The translations under genes and the position numbers were made by a program. Under the pieces are notes generated by a model. That model ran no database searches, was not told where the DNA came from, and saw only the letters and a program-made list of their open reading frames with translations. A stretch of DNA of 51,876 nucleotides, taken from positions 1 to 51,876 of the forward strand of contig JAIVIY010000083.1 of the NCBI GenBank assembly GCA_020200285.1, in the 5' to 3' direction. Below, in pieces: positions 8,938 to 17,378 of this stretch; the stretch's first letter is position 1; every line of letters begins with the position of its first letter. The DNA comes from Novosphingobium sp. GTDB lineage: Bacteria; Pseudomonadota; Alphaproteobacteria; Sphingomonadales; Sphingomonadaceae.

Positions 8938-9960
8938 ATGCGGAAGGGGGCGAGACGATCGCGGGGCGAGGTCGTCCTCGCTCAGCCGGCGCGCGGACCG
9001 CGATGGCCCGGCGCAGGCGGCTTCGGAGCGGCCGATCTCGGACTGGCGCTGCTGATCGTGGCGGCGATCGCGCTCGGCGGCGGCGGCTCGGCGGCGCCCT
9101 GGCCCGAGATGCTGCTGGAGTGGACCGCGGACAATCTCACCGGCTTCCACGCCAACCGCAACGCCCAGGCCGACCTGTTGCTGATTGGGCTGCTGGCGCT
9201 GGCGGCGATCGTCGCTGCGCTGCCGCGCGAAACGCGGCGCAACTACGCGGTGCCGGCCGCGGCCATCGCGGCCGTCCTGCTCGGCGCAACGATCCTCACC
9301 GCTTCGCGGGCCGGCATCGCCCTGCTCGCCGTCGGTCTCGCCGGAGCGGCGATCTGGCAAGCCCGTCGGATGACCGCCCGAGCCGGTCGCCGGCGCATCG
9401 CGGCATGGGGCGCGGCCGCGTTCGCCGGCTTCGCCGTGCTGGCCTGGGCGGCCGCCGGCAACCGTGCGATCGAGCGTGTCGCCCAGCGGTTCGCCGAGGG
9501 CGAGCAAGCCCGCCCCGAACTGTGGCGCGACACGCTGTTCGCGATTCAGCAGTATTGGCCGTTCGGCAGCGGCATCGGCACGTTCGTCCCCGTGTTCCAC
9601 GCCGCCGAGCGGCTTGAGGTCGTCGATCCGAGCGTGCCCAACCGCGCGCACAACGATTTCCTCGAGCTCGCGCTCGAGGCGGGACTGCCGGGGATCGTCC
9701 TCGCGCTCGCGCTGGCCGGCACTGTCGTCTGGCGGCTGGTCGCGCGATGGCGCAATGCAGCCTCGCCCGACGAGCGCGCGCAAGTTGGTTTCGCCGCGGC
9801 GGTGCTGGCCCTGCTCGCGGCGCATTCGCTCGTTGATTATCCGTTGCGTTCCATGGCATTGGCAAGCGTGGCAGGGGTGGTCACGGGCATGATTCTGGCT
9901 CCGCGCGACGCGCGCTGCCGGAAAACGCCGCCGCGACGCGGGGAGATCGGTCGAAAGTGA
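8938..9960 (+). CDS. O-antigen ligase (Wzy_C) family protein, apparently short form
   Basis: GFHANRNAQADLLLIGLL, LTASRAGIALLAVG, FGSGIGTFVPVFHAAERL...NRAHNDFLELALEAGLPGIVLAL (Wzy_C core). Start uncertain (GTG at about 8971 is also plausible); central TM region appears missing. Confidence 0.7.
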   Translation: MRKGARRSRGEVVLAQPARGPRWPGAGGFGAADLGLALLIVAAIALGGGGSAAPWPEMLLEWTADNLTGFHANRNAQADLLLIGLLALAAIVAALPRETRRNYAVPAAAIAAVLLGATILTASRAGIALLAVGLAGAAIWQARRMTARAGRRRIAAWGAAAFAGFAVLAWAAAGNRAIERVAQRFAEGEQARPELWRDTLFAIQQYWPFGSGIGTFVPVFHAAERLEVVDPSVPNRAHNDFLELALEAGLPGIVLALALAGTVVWRLVARWRNAASPDERAQVGFAAAVLALLAAHSLVDYPLRSMALASVAGVVTGMILAPRDARCRKTPPRRGEIGRK

Positions 9961-10652
9961 TTTGGGCAAGGGTTCCGACGCTGGTCTGCGTCCTCGCGGC
10001 GCTGGCGGGCTGCGCCGGGTCGCGTCCGAGCGGGCTGCCGCAGGGTCCGGCCGCCTACGCGGTGATTCCCGCCGCGCCGGGAAGCCCCCCGGCGCCGGCG
10101 GTGCGAACGCTCCGCGCGGGCGACGCGATCAGTGTGTCGGTGTTCCGCGAGGCCGAGCTCAGCGCCGAGAAGGTCGTGCTCGACGAGCTCGGCAACGTCC
10201 AGCTTCCGGCGCTCGGCGAGCTGGCGGCGGCGCGGCGGACGCCGCGCGAGTTCGCGGAGCAAGTCGCCGCGCGGCTGGGAGAACGGTTCCTGCGCAATCC
10301 GCGCGTGACCGTCGCCTTGGTGAGCGCCGTCGCCGAGGCGGTGGCGGTCGAGGGCCAGGTCGGGACCCCGGGGCTCTATCCGCTGAGCCGCAACGAGACG
10401 CTGCTGACCAGCCTCGCCCGCGCCGGGAGCCCGACCCAGCTCGCCGAGCTCGACGAAGTGGTGGTGTTCCGCACCGTCAACGGCCAGCGGATGGGCGCGG
10501 TGTTCGACGTCCGCAAGATCCGCACCGGCAACGCGCCCGATCCGCAGATTGTCGACGGCGACCTGGTCGTGGTCGGCTTCTCGCAACTGAAGGGCGCCTA
10601 CCGCGATTTCCTGGCGGCGACCCCGCTGCTCGGCCTGTTCACGATTTTCTAG
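9957..10652 (+). CDS. Polysaccharide biosynthesis/export (Wza-like OPX) lipoprotein
   Basis: Lipobox-like LAALAGCAG; LRAGDAISVSVFREAELSAEKVVLDELGNVQLPALGEL...VAVEGQVGTPGLYPLSRNETLLTSLARAG (Poly_export/SLBB). Confidence 0.92.
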   Translation: MIWARVPTLVCVLAALAGCAGSRPSGLPQGPAAYAVIPAAPGSPPAPAVRTLRAGDAISVSVFREAELSAEKVVLDELGNVQLPALGELAAARRTPREFAEQVAARLGERFLRNPRVTVALVSAVAEAVAVEGQVGTPGLYPLSRNETLLTSLARAGSPTQLAELDEVVVFRTVNGQRMGAVFDVRKIRTGNAPDPQIVDGDLVVVGFSQLKGAYRDFLAATPLLGLFTIF

Positions 10653-10678
10653 GCCGAGCCAGGCAAAGGATCAGCACC

Positions 10679-12886
10679 GTGGCCACAAACCTTCTCGTCC
10701 CGTCCCCTTCGCGCTGGCGCGCGCCGGGCCCGGACGAGGCGTTCGTCGCCGATCCGACCGCCGCGCGCGGCATCGACGTGCGCTTCATCGTCGCGGCGGT
10801 GCGCCGCCGCGCGGTGTGGATCGCGGCGATCATCGCGCTGGCGCTTGCCGCAGGGCTGCTCATCACCATGCTCCAGGCGCCGCGCTACACCGCGCAGGCG
10901 AGCGTCCAGATCAACAGCCAGAGCGATCGCGTGCTCGGCCAGGGCGAAGACCTCCAGGAGCAGTCCAACGCCTTCGACGACCGCTTCCTCAAGACCCAGG
11001 TCGACGTCCTCAAGAGCCGCGGGCTGGCGGTGCGCGTGGCCCAGAAGCTCAAGCTGTTCGGCAGCGAGGCGTTCTATGCCGGGATGGGCGTCGATCCGCC
11101 GGCCGGCGCGCCCGAGGCGGTCGTCCGCGAGATCGCCGTCGGGCTGCTGCGCGGCAACCTCAGCGTCGATCTCCCCTACGATTCGCGGATCGCGACGATC
11201 ACCTTCACCAGCGGCGAGCCGGCGCTTTCGGCGCAGATCGCCAACGCTTTCGCCGGCGAGTTCATCCAGGCCAACCTCCAGCGCCGCTACGACAGCTCGG
11301 CCTACGCCCGGCAGTTCCTCGCCGATCAGCTCGGTGAAACCAAGGATCGTCTCGAAGACTCGGAGCGCGGGCTCAACGCCTATGCCCGCAACGCCGGGCT
11401 GATCCGCGCGCCGGCGGGCGCGTCCGGGGATGCGGACGAGAACGGCGGCGGCGTGGCCGGGATCGGCTCGGTCACCACCGCCAGCCTGTTCCAGCTCAAC
11501 AGCGCGGCCAATGAGGCGCGCCAGGCGCGGATCGCCGCCGAAGTGCGCTGGCGGGCGATCAACGCGGCGCCGCTGCTGAGCTCGAAGGAGGTGCTCGCCA
11601 ACGGCACCGTCCAGACGCTGATGACCGAACGCGCCACGCTCGCGACGCGGCTTCAGGAACTGCGCGCCGAGCATCTCGACGACTATCCGGGAATTCGCGA
11701 AGCCAACGCGCGGCTGGCCGAAGTCGAGCGCCAGCTGCAACAGACCGCGCGCAGCGTGCGCAACGCGGCGCGTTCCGATCTCGCCGCCGCCGCCGCCTCC
11801 GAGCGCGCGCTGGCCGCGCAAGTCAACGCGCTCAAGGGCGCGACGCTTTCGGAGCAGGACCGCTCGGTCAACTACAACCTGCTGGCGCGCGAGGCCGACA
11901 CCAACCGCTCGCTCTACGATGCGCTGCTGCAGCGCTACAAGGAGCTCAACGCCGCGGCCGGGGTGTCGGCGAGCAACATCGCGATCATCGACGAGGCCGA
12001 GCCGCCGCTCGGGCCGTCCTCGCCCAACCTGGCCCGCAACATGCTGCTGGCGCTGGTTCTCGGGCTGGCCGTCGCCGCGCTGCTGGTGCTCGCGACGATC
12101 CACTTCGACGACGCGATCCGCGTGCCCGAGGACATCGAGGCCAAGCTTGGGCTGCCGCTGCTGGGGGTCGTGCCGCGCAGCGAGACCGACCCGGACGAGG
12201 CGCTTATCGACCCGAAATCGCCGCTCAGCGAAGGCTACAACGCCTTGCGCGCGGCCTTGCTCCATTCGACCGCCGAGGGCCTGCCCCCGATCCTGCTGGT
12301 GACCAGCGCCCAGCCCGAGGAAGGCAAGACCACCACCAGCCACGCGATCGCGCTGAGCCTCGCGCGGCTGGGCAAGTCGGTGCTGCTGGTCGACGGCGAC
12401 ATGCGCCGGCCCGCCGTCCACCGTCTGTTCGGGATTTCCAACGAGCGCGGCCTGTCGAGCCTGCTGACCACGCTCGATCCGCTGGAGAGCGCGGTGAGCG
12501 CGACCGCCGAGCCGCACCTGAGCGTGCTCCCGTCGGGCCCGGTGCCGCCCTCGCCGACCGAGCTCACCTCGTCCAACCGCTTCCGCGCGCTGATCGACGA
12601 GATGGCCGAGAAGTTCGACGTCGCGGTGATCGACAGCCCGCCGATCCTCGGCCTGGCCGACGCCCCGGCGATGTCGGCGCTGGTCGACGGGGTGGTGGTC
12701 GTGGTCGAATCCGAGCGCAGCCGCCGCGGCGGGCTGCACAGCGCCTTGCGCCGGCTGCGCTCGATGCGTCCCAACCTGCTCGGCGCGGTGCTGACCAAGT
12801 TCGACACCTCGCGCGCCGCCAACCGCTATTCGGACTACTATGGCGCGAACTACTACGAGTACCGCAACGAGTCCGCGGCGGCCTGA
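10679..12886 (+). CDS. Polysaccharide biosynthesis tyrosine autokinase (Wzc/BY-kinase)
   Basis: Wzz domain, then ILLVTSAQPEEGKTTTSHAIALSLARLGKSVLLVDGDMRRPAVHRLF Walker A/A'; Tyr-rich tail NRYSDYYGANYYEYRN. GTG start assigned. Confidence 0.94.
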   Translation: MATNLLVPSPSRWRAPGPDEAFVADPTAARGIDVRFIVAAVRRRAVWIAAIIALALAAGLLITMLQAPRYTAQASVQINSQSDRVLGQGEDLQEQSNAFDDRFLKTQVDVLKSRGLAVRVAQKLKLFGSEAFYAGMGVDPPAGAPEAVVREIAVGLLRGNLSVDLPYDSRIATITFTSGEPALSAQIANAFAGEFIQANLQRRYDSSAYARQFLADQLGETKDRLEDSERGLNAYARNAGLIRAPAGASGDADENGGGVAGIGSVTTASLFQLNSAANEARQARIAAEVRWRAINAAPLLSSKEVLANGTVQTLMTERATLATRLQELRAEHLDDYPGIREANARLAEVERQLQQTARSVRNAARSDLAAAAASERALAAQVNALKGATLSEQDRSVNYNLLAREADTNRSLYDALLQRYKELNAAAGVSASNIAIIDEAEPPLGPSSPNLARNMLLALVLGLAVAALLVLATIHFDDAIRVPEDIEAKLGLPLLGVVPRSETDPDEALIDPKSPLSEGYNALRAALLHSTAEGLPPILLVTSAQPEEGKTTTSHAIALSLARLGKSVLLVDGDMRRPAVHRLFGISNERGLSSLLTTLDPLESAVSATAEPHLSVLPSGPVPPSPTELTSSNRFRALIDEMAEKFDVAVIDSPPILGLADAPAMSALVDGVVVVVESERSRRGGLHSALRRLRSMRPNLLGAVLTKFDTSRAANRYSDYYGANYYEYRNESAAA

Positions 12887-12901
12887 GCGCGGGTGGGCGC
12901 G

Positions 12902-14080
12902 ATGAGGGCGTCGCGCCGCCTCGGCGCCGCGGCAGCGAGCATGGCGGCGGCGTTGGCGGCCTACGCGGCGTTCGGCAGCGGGCTCGACCGGATCAGCCGG
13001 GGCGATCCGCAGGCCGCGCCGAGGGTGCCCGACGATTTCCGCAGCAACGCCTGGCGCAGTCTCAGTGCGCGCGCTTTGGCCGAGCGCCGGCTGGCGGAGG
13101 CGACAGCCGCGGCCGAAGCCGCCGTCGCAGCGGACCCGGCTGATCCCGCCGCCGCCTCGGCGCTCGGCTTGGCCCGGCTCAACGCCGGCGACGGCGCCGG
13201 AGCGGAGGCGGCGTTTCGGGTCGCGGGCCGGCTCGGGTGGCGCGACTTGCCGACCCAGATTTACTGGCTCGGCGTGGCGGCCGAGGTCGGTGACCATGCC
13301 GCGGCAGCCGAACGGGCCGACGCGATCCTCCGCCAGAACGTTGCCTTGCTCGAGCAGCCGCGGCTGCTCGCTGCGCTCGAGGCCACGCCCGGCGGACGCC
13401 GCGCGCTGGCCGCCCGGCTGGCGACGCGGCCGCCATGGTTCGCGGAATACCTGGACCGCACCTTCACGCTGTCGCCCGACGACCTCGCCGCCCGGGCCCG
13501 CGTGCTCGAAGAGCCGGCGCTGCGCGCGGCGGCGATTGCATGCGGCGAGGTTCGCGGGCTCGGTCGCGCGCTGGTTGAACGCGATCGAGCCGCCCAAGGC
13601 CGCCGGCTGCTCGGGCGATTCTGCGGCGCCGACGGCGGCAGCCGGCTGCGCGACGGCGGGTTCGAGCGCGCCCGGCTCGATCAGGCAGCGGGCGATGGCT
13701 GGAGGTTCGCCGGGGCGGGTGGGCTCGAGGTTCGGCTGACCGACGCTTCCGCCGTGGGCGGACGCGCGGCGGTGGTCGATTCGAGGCTGCCGTTCCGCAC
13801 GGTCTTCGCCTCGCAGGCGCTCGCGCTCGCGCCGGGGCGCTACCGGATCGGCTGGCGCGCGCGCGACGCGGCCGGACGCGCATCGGGCCGGATCGCGGTG
13901 CGGCTGGCGTGCTCGCCGGGCGTGGGCGGGTTTCCGGCCGCAACCGCCGCCGGGGGCGATCGTTTCACCACGCTCGCAGAGGTGCGGGCGGAACGCGCGA
14001 GCCAGACGCTCGAGCTGGCGATCCTTCCGGGGTCCGGTTCTGTCACGATAGACGACGTGGCCCTCGCGCCGATCGGCTAG
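12902..14080 (+). CDS. TPR-containing protein with a C-terminal putative carbohydrate-binding/jelly-roll-like domain
   Basis: N-terminal TM/signal; TPR-like helices AEAAVAADPADPAAASALGLARLNAGDGAGAEAAFRVAG; C-terminal LRDGGFERA...WRFAGAGGLEV...GRYRIGWRARDAAGR...SVTIDDVAL. Confidence 0.65.
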   Translation: MRASRRLGAAAASMAAALAAYAAFGSGLDRISRGDPQAAPRVPDDFRSNAWRSLSARALAERRLAEATAAAEAAVAADPADPAAASALGLARLNAGDGAGAEAAFRVAGRLGWRDLPTQIYWLGVAAEVGDHAAAAERADAILRQNVALLEQPRLLAALEATPGGRRALAARLATRPPWFAEYLDRTFTLSPDDLAARARVLEEPALRAAAIACGEVRGLGRALVERDRAAQGRRLLGRFCGADGGSRLRDGGFERARLDQAAGDGWRFAGAGGLEVRLTDASAVGGRAAVVDSRLPFRTVFASQALALAPGRYRIGWRARDAAGRASGRIAVRLACSPGVGGFPAATAAGGDRFTTLAEVRAERASQTLELAILPGSGSVTIDDVALAPIG

Positions 14081-14669
14081 CCCCGGCTTTGCCGCTCCCC
14101 GGCCCGTGGCGCCCCGCTCTCTTTCGCACGAGCTGCGCCGGATTACCGCGGTAAATGCCGTCCGCCTCGGCGTCCTCGAACAACGCGGCGCGCGCCGCGA
14201 GCACCGCGCCGTCGCCCATCGTCACGCCCGGTCCGACGAAGGCCTCGGCGGCGACCCAGCAGGCTTCGCCGAGTGCGATCGGGCGCAGCACCAGCTGGAA
14301 GTCGGGATCGTCGAGCGCGTGGCTGCTCGCGCACAAGTGCGCGCGCTGCGAGACCACGCTCCACGCCCCGATCGCGATCCGGCCCTGGTCGTAGAGCCGC
14401 ACCCCAGGACCGATCAGCACGTCTTCGCCGAGCTCGAGATTGGCGGGCAGCCAGATCGCGGCGCTGCCGTGGACGCGCGCGCCGCGGCCGACTTTCGCCC
14501 CGCAGGCGATCAGCACCAGCCGCCGCCAGGCGTGCAGCGGCGGCGGAGTGAAGCGGGCGAGGACCAGCCACGCGAGATTCCAGGCGAGGCGGGCGAGGCG
14601 GTTGCCGAGGGAGAAGCTCGCTCCGCCGGCGAGCGGACGAGAGCGCGAAGCGTCGAGCGGAACGCTCAC
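14043..14669 (-). CDS. Putative colanic-acid-type acetyltransferase (WcaF-like, left-handed beta helix)
   Basis: SFSLGNRLARLAWNLAWLVL...AWRRLVLIACGAKVGRGARVHGSAAIWLPANLELGEDVLIGPGVRLYDQGRIAIGAWSVVSQRAHLCASSHALDDPDFQL. Confidence 0.88.
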   Translation of the reverse strand: MSVPLDASRSRPLAGGASFSLGNRLARLAWNLAWLVLARFTPPPLHAWRRLVLIACGAKVGRGARVHGSAAIWLPANLELGEDVLIGPGVRLYDQGRIAIGAWSVVSQRAHLCASSHALDDPDFQLVLRPIALGEACWVAAEAFVGPGVTMGDGAVLAARAALFEDAEADGIYRGNPAQLVRKRAGRHGPGSGKAGASRSARGPRRLS

Positions 14670-15799
14670 CCTCGGCGCCCCCCCGCCAGCAGCGCGGCGT
14701 AGGCGTCCTCCCACTGCCCGGAAATGGTCGCCGCCGAGAACCGGCCCACAGCGAGCTCATGGGCGGCCGCGGCCATCTTAAGCCATGCCGCGTCCGAAAC
14801 CGCGAAAGCGCGTTCGAGCGCGGCGGCAACCTCGGCGGGCGAGGTGCCGCAATCGAGCGCCGCGCCCGCGGCGTAGCCCTCGGGCAAGTTGCAGCCTTGG
14901 CTCAACAACGCCGGCGTTCCCGCCGCCCAAGCTTCGAGCGCGACCATCGGCAACCCCTCGCTGAACGAGGGCAGGATGAGGAACCGCGCGGCTTCGAGCA
15001 AGCGCTGCTTGGCTTCGCCGAACGCCGGCCCGACGAACTCGATCGTCGGGTCGCCGACTTCGGCGAGCAGGCGGCGCAGTTCCTCGACGTCGCGGTCCGC
15101 GCCCCACCCGGCGATGCGCAGCCGGGCCGGGACGGGACGGCGCGTCTGCCGCCACCCGCCGATCAGCCCGGCGAGGTTCTTCTTCGGATGGATACGGCCG
15201 AGATAGAGCAGCTCGGGCGGACGAATGCGGCTCGGCGCGGGCGCCGCGGCGGGGCCGGCGTTGGCGATGACCAGCGCATCGCCACGCCCGGTCTCGCGCG
15301 CGATGTCGCGCGCCTCGCTTAGCGTCAGGGCATGGAACGCGCTCGCCGCAGCCCAACCGGAGCGCTCGTAGCCACGTCGGGCAAGCGCCTTCTTCCACCG
15401 TCCGCGCGCGGTGATCCACGGATCGAGCATGCCGTGCGGCGAGATCGCGTAGGGCCGCCCCGTCGCCCGCGCCCACTGCGCGCCGACGCGCGACGGGTGC
15501 ATCCAGACGCCGTGGAGGTGGAGCAGGTCCAGCCCCGCGTCGAGCAACTGCCCGAGCTGGCCGGGCGCGTAACCGACCTGCTTCGGCCCCATGATCGTCG
15601 CGAGGCTCAAGCGGGTCGGGGCGAGCGCGCCGCGAGCGGCGTCGCCACGGCCGTCATCGAGCGCGAACATCATCGCCTCGGCGCCGAGCGCGTGGATCAT
15701 TCGCGCCTGGGCGGCGACTGCTTCGGCGACCCCGCCGCCCCGAGGCGAGGCGAACGCGGTGAGCAGGCCGATGCGCTTGCCGGAAAGCGGCCGGCTCAC
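14666..15799 (-). CDS. Family 4-type glycosyltransferase
   Basis: GKRIGLLTAFASPRGGGVAEAV...LLHLHGVWMHPSRV...ELLYLGRIHPKKNLAGLIGGW...FLILPSFSEGLPMVALEAWAAGTPALLS. GTG start; 4-bp overlaps with both neighbours. Confidence 0.9.
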   Translation of the reverse strand: MSRPLSGKRIGLLTAFASPRGGGVAEAVAAQARMIHALGAEAMMFALDDGRGDAARGALAPTRLSLATIMGPKQVGYAPGQLGQLLDAGLDLLHLHGVWMHPSRVGAQWARATGRPYAISPHGMLDPWITARGRWKKALARRGYERSGWAAASAFHALTLSEARDIARETGRGDALVIANAGPAAAPAPSRIRPPELLYLGRIHPKKNLAGLIGGWRQTRRPVPARLRIAGWGADRDVEELRRLLAEVGDPTIEFVGPAFGEAKQRLLEAARFLILPSFSEGLPMVALEAWAAGTPALLSQGCNLPEGYAAGAALDCGTSPAEVAAALERAFAVSDAAWLKMAAAAHELAVGRFSAATISGQWEDAYAALLAGGRRG

Positions 15800-17226
15800 T
15801 CGGCTTGGGGCGTCCGCTCGCGGCCCCGCCACGCGCGAGGGACGATCTCGGCTGTCTGCGGCGTGCGCCGGCGTCGCGGCCGCGGCGGCGCGGGGGGCGG
15901 AGTTGGTAGCCCGACCCGGCGGCTGAGATGGGCGAGCGGCGCATGGAAGGGTATTCCCAGCAACCGCGCCGCCAGCATCCAGGCCAGCACCGGGGTCAGG
16001 TAGAACACCCCGGTCTTGAGCACGGTCAGCACCATGCCGTCGCGGAAGGCGATGACGAAGATCGGCAGAAACGCGAAATAGGCCGCGACCTCGAGATTGC
16101 CCTGTCGGCTGGTGGCGAACGCCGAATAGATCGCCCCCAGCGCCCAACCCCACAGCGCGCACCACCCGATCACCCCGAGATAGCCGAGCTGGGCCCAGCC
16201 ATAGCCGGGAAGCGAGTAGGTCATCCCGATCGGATTGCCGTAGTCGAACAGGTTGAACATCCGGATCGGCGGGCCGACCGGCTTGCCCGGCCACAGCTTG
16301 CGCGGGACCGGCTCGGTGAAGACCTGCAAGTTGTCGACGAAATAGCCGTAGGTGCCGGTCTTGCGCGGGACCGCCTCGACGACGTATTCGAAGAACTCGA
16401 GGTTGGCCCAGTCCATGCTCTCCATGAAGCCGGAAGGATCGCGAAACTCGATGATCCGGCCTTCCTCGATATAGGTCCTGACCGCGCCCCGTTCCTGGCC
16501 GACCGCGTAGAACACGGCGAGGATGGCCAAGCCCAGCGCGAACATCCGCGGCGTCGGCCAGCGCCGCCCGCGGTCGAACAGCCACAGCAGCGCCGCCGCG
16601 ACGCAGGCGACGATGATCGGCCCCCGCCCCCCCGTGCCCGCGCGCAGCGCGAAGAACAACGCCAGCGGGGCCAGCGACCACAGCCGGAAACGGAAGGTCC
16701 AGGCGAACAGCACCGCCAGCGGCACGAGCATCAGCTGGGCTTCGTAAAGCCAGCCGTTGCCGGTGGTGTTGATCGCCACCCCGGTATGCGCGTCGAGCCG
16801 CATGCCGGCGTATCCGCCGCCGTAGACGGTGATCAGCGACTGGATCGCGATCGGCGCGAGCAGCGCTGCGGCGAGCAGGAACGCCGGGATCAGGCTGGCG
16901 CGATAGGCGCGCTCGGTCGCGCTCTGGCCGAAGCTCAGCGGCACCCCGCCGCTGCGCCAGGCGGCGGCGACGAAAGCGAGCAAGCCGAGGTTGGCGGCGA
17001 CGATGACGGTCGCCTTGGTCGCCGGCGAGGGCAGGAAATCGTAAGCGCGATAAAGCGCCTCGTAGCCGTTCCAGTATGCGAACAGCGGCCGGATCGCGAA
17101 CACCAGCCCGTGGAACATCAGGTAGAAGCTGATCGGGTGATAGACCGACGAGAAATCCTGCCGCACGTAGACCACCACGACGGTCAGAAAAATCGCCACC
17201 GAGGCGATGAGCAGGATGGGATACAT
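15796..17226 (-). CDS. Wzy-like oligosaccharide polymerase (multi-TM)
   Basis: MYPILLIASVAIFLTVVVVYVRQDFSSVYHPISFYLMFHGLVFAIRPLF; many TM segments; GTGGRGPIIVACVAAALLW; lies in the EPS cluster. Confidence 0.75.
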   Translation of the reverse strand: MYPILLIASVAIFLTVVVVYVRQDFSSVYHPISFYLMFHGLVFAIRPLFAYWNGYEALYRAYDFLPSPATKATVIVAANLGLLAFVAAAWRSGGVPLSFGQSATERAYRASLIPAFLLAAALLAPIAIQSLITVYGGGYAGMRLDAHTGVAINTTGNGWLYEAQLMLVPLAVLFAWTFRFRLWSLAPLALFFALRAGTGGRGPIIVACVAAALLWLFDRGRRWPTPRMFALGLAILAVFYAVGQERGAVRTYIEEGRIIEFRDPSGFMESMDWANLEFFEYVVEAVPRKTGTYGYFVDNLQVFTEPVPRKLWPGKPVGPPIRMFNLFDYGNPIGMTYSLPGYGWAQLGYLGVIGWCALWGWALGAIYSAFATSRQGNLEVAAYFAFLPIFVIAFRDGMVLTVLKTGVFYLTPVLAWMLAARLLGIPFHAPLAHLSRRVGLPTPPPAPPRPRRRRTPQTAEIVPRAWRGRERTPQAE

Positions 17227-17378
17227 GACCGGCGGGACCCTTGTCGGCCTATAACACGGCGGCTGCGGCGGACCAGCCGAAACTCGCCAGGCGCGCAAGA
17301 CGGCTTCGTCGAACCGCCTGATCGGCGAGGCACATTTTTGGCGATGCAGGGCGCAGCCGACGCGGCTACACCGCTGCG

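Noticed and set aside
8322-9617. 431-aa plus-strand ORF and 538-aa minus-strand ORF 8353-9969
   Set aside because: They overlap GtrA and the Wzy_C protein in other frames and show no recognisable motifs.
9962-12886. 974-aa ORF as a Wza-Wzc fusion
   Set aside because: The first ~240 aa are an alternate frame of the Wza gene; Wzc starts at GTG 10679.
10649-13597. 982-aa minus-strand ORF and similar very long antisense ORFs (2992-4680, 31081-33897, 5848-7095, 22120-24039)
   Set aside because: They lie antisense to well-supported genes (Wzc, AmtB, TonB receptors, ABC transporter). Arg/Ala/Gly-rich composition with no domains is typical of high-GC spurious ORFs.
14666-16681. 671-aa single ORF as one protein
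   Set aside because: Its upstream third is an out-of-frame readthrough of the Wzy-like gene. The GT4 starts at GTG 15799 with a 4-bp overlap.
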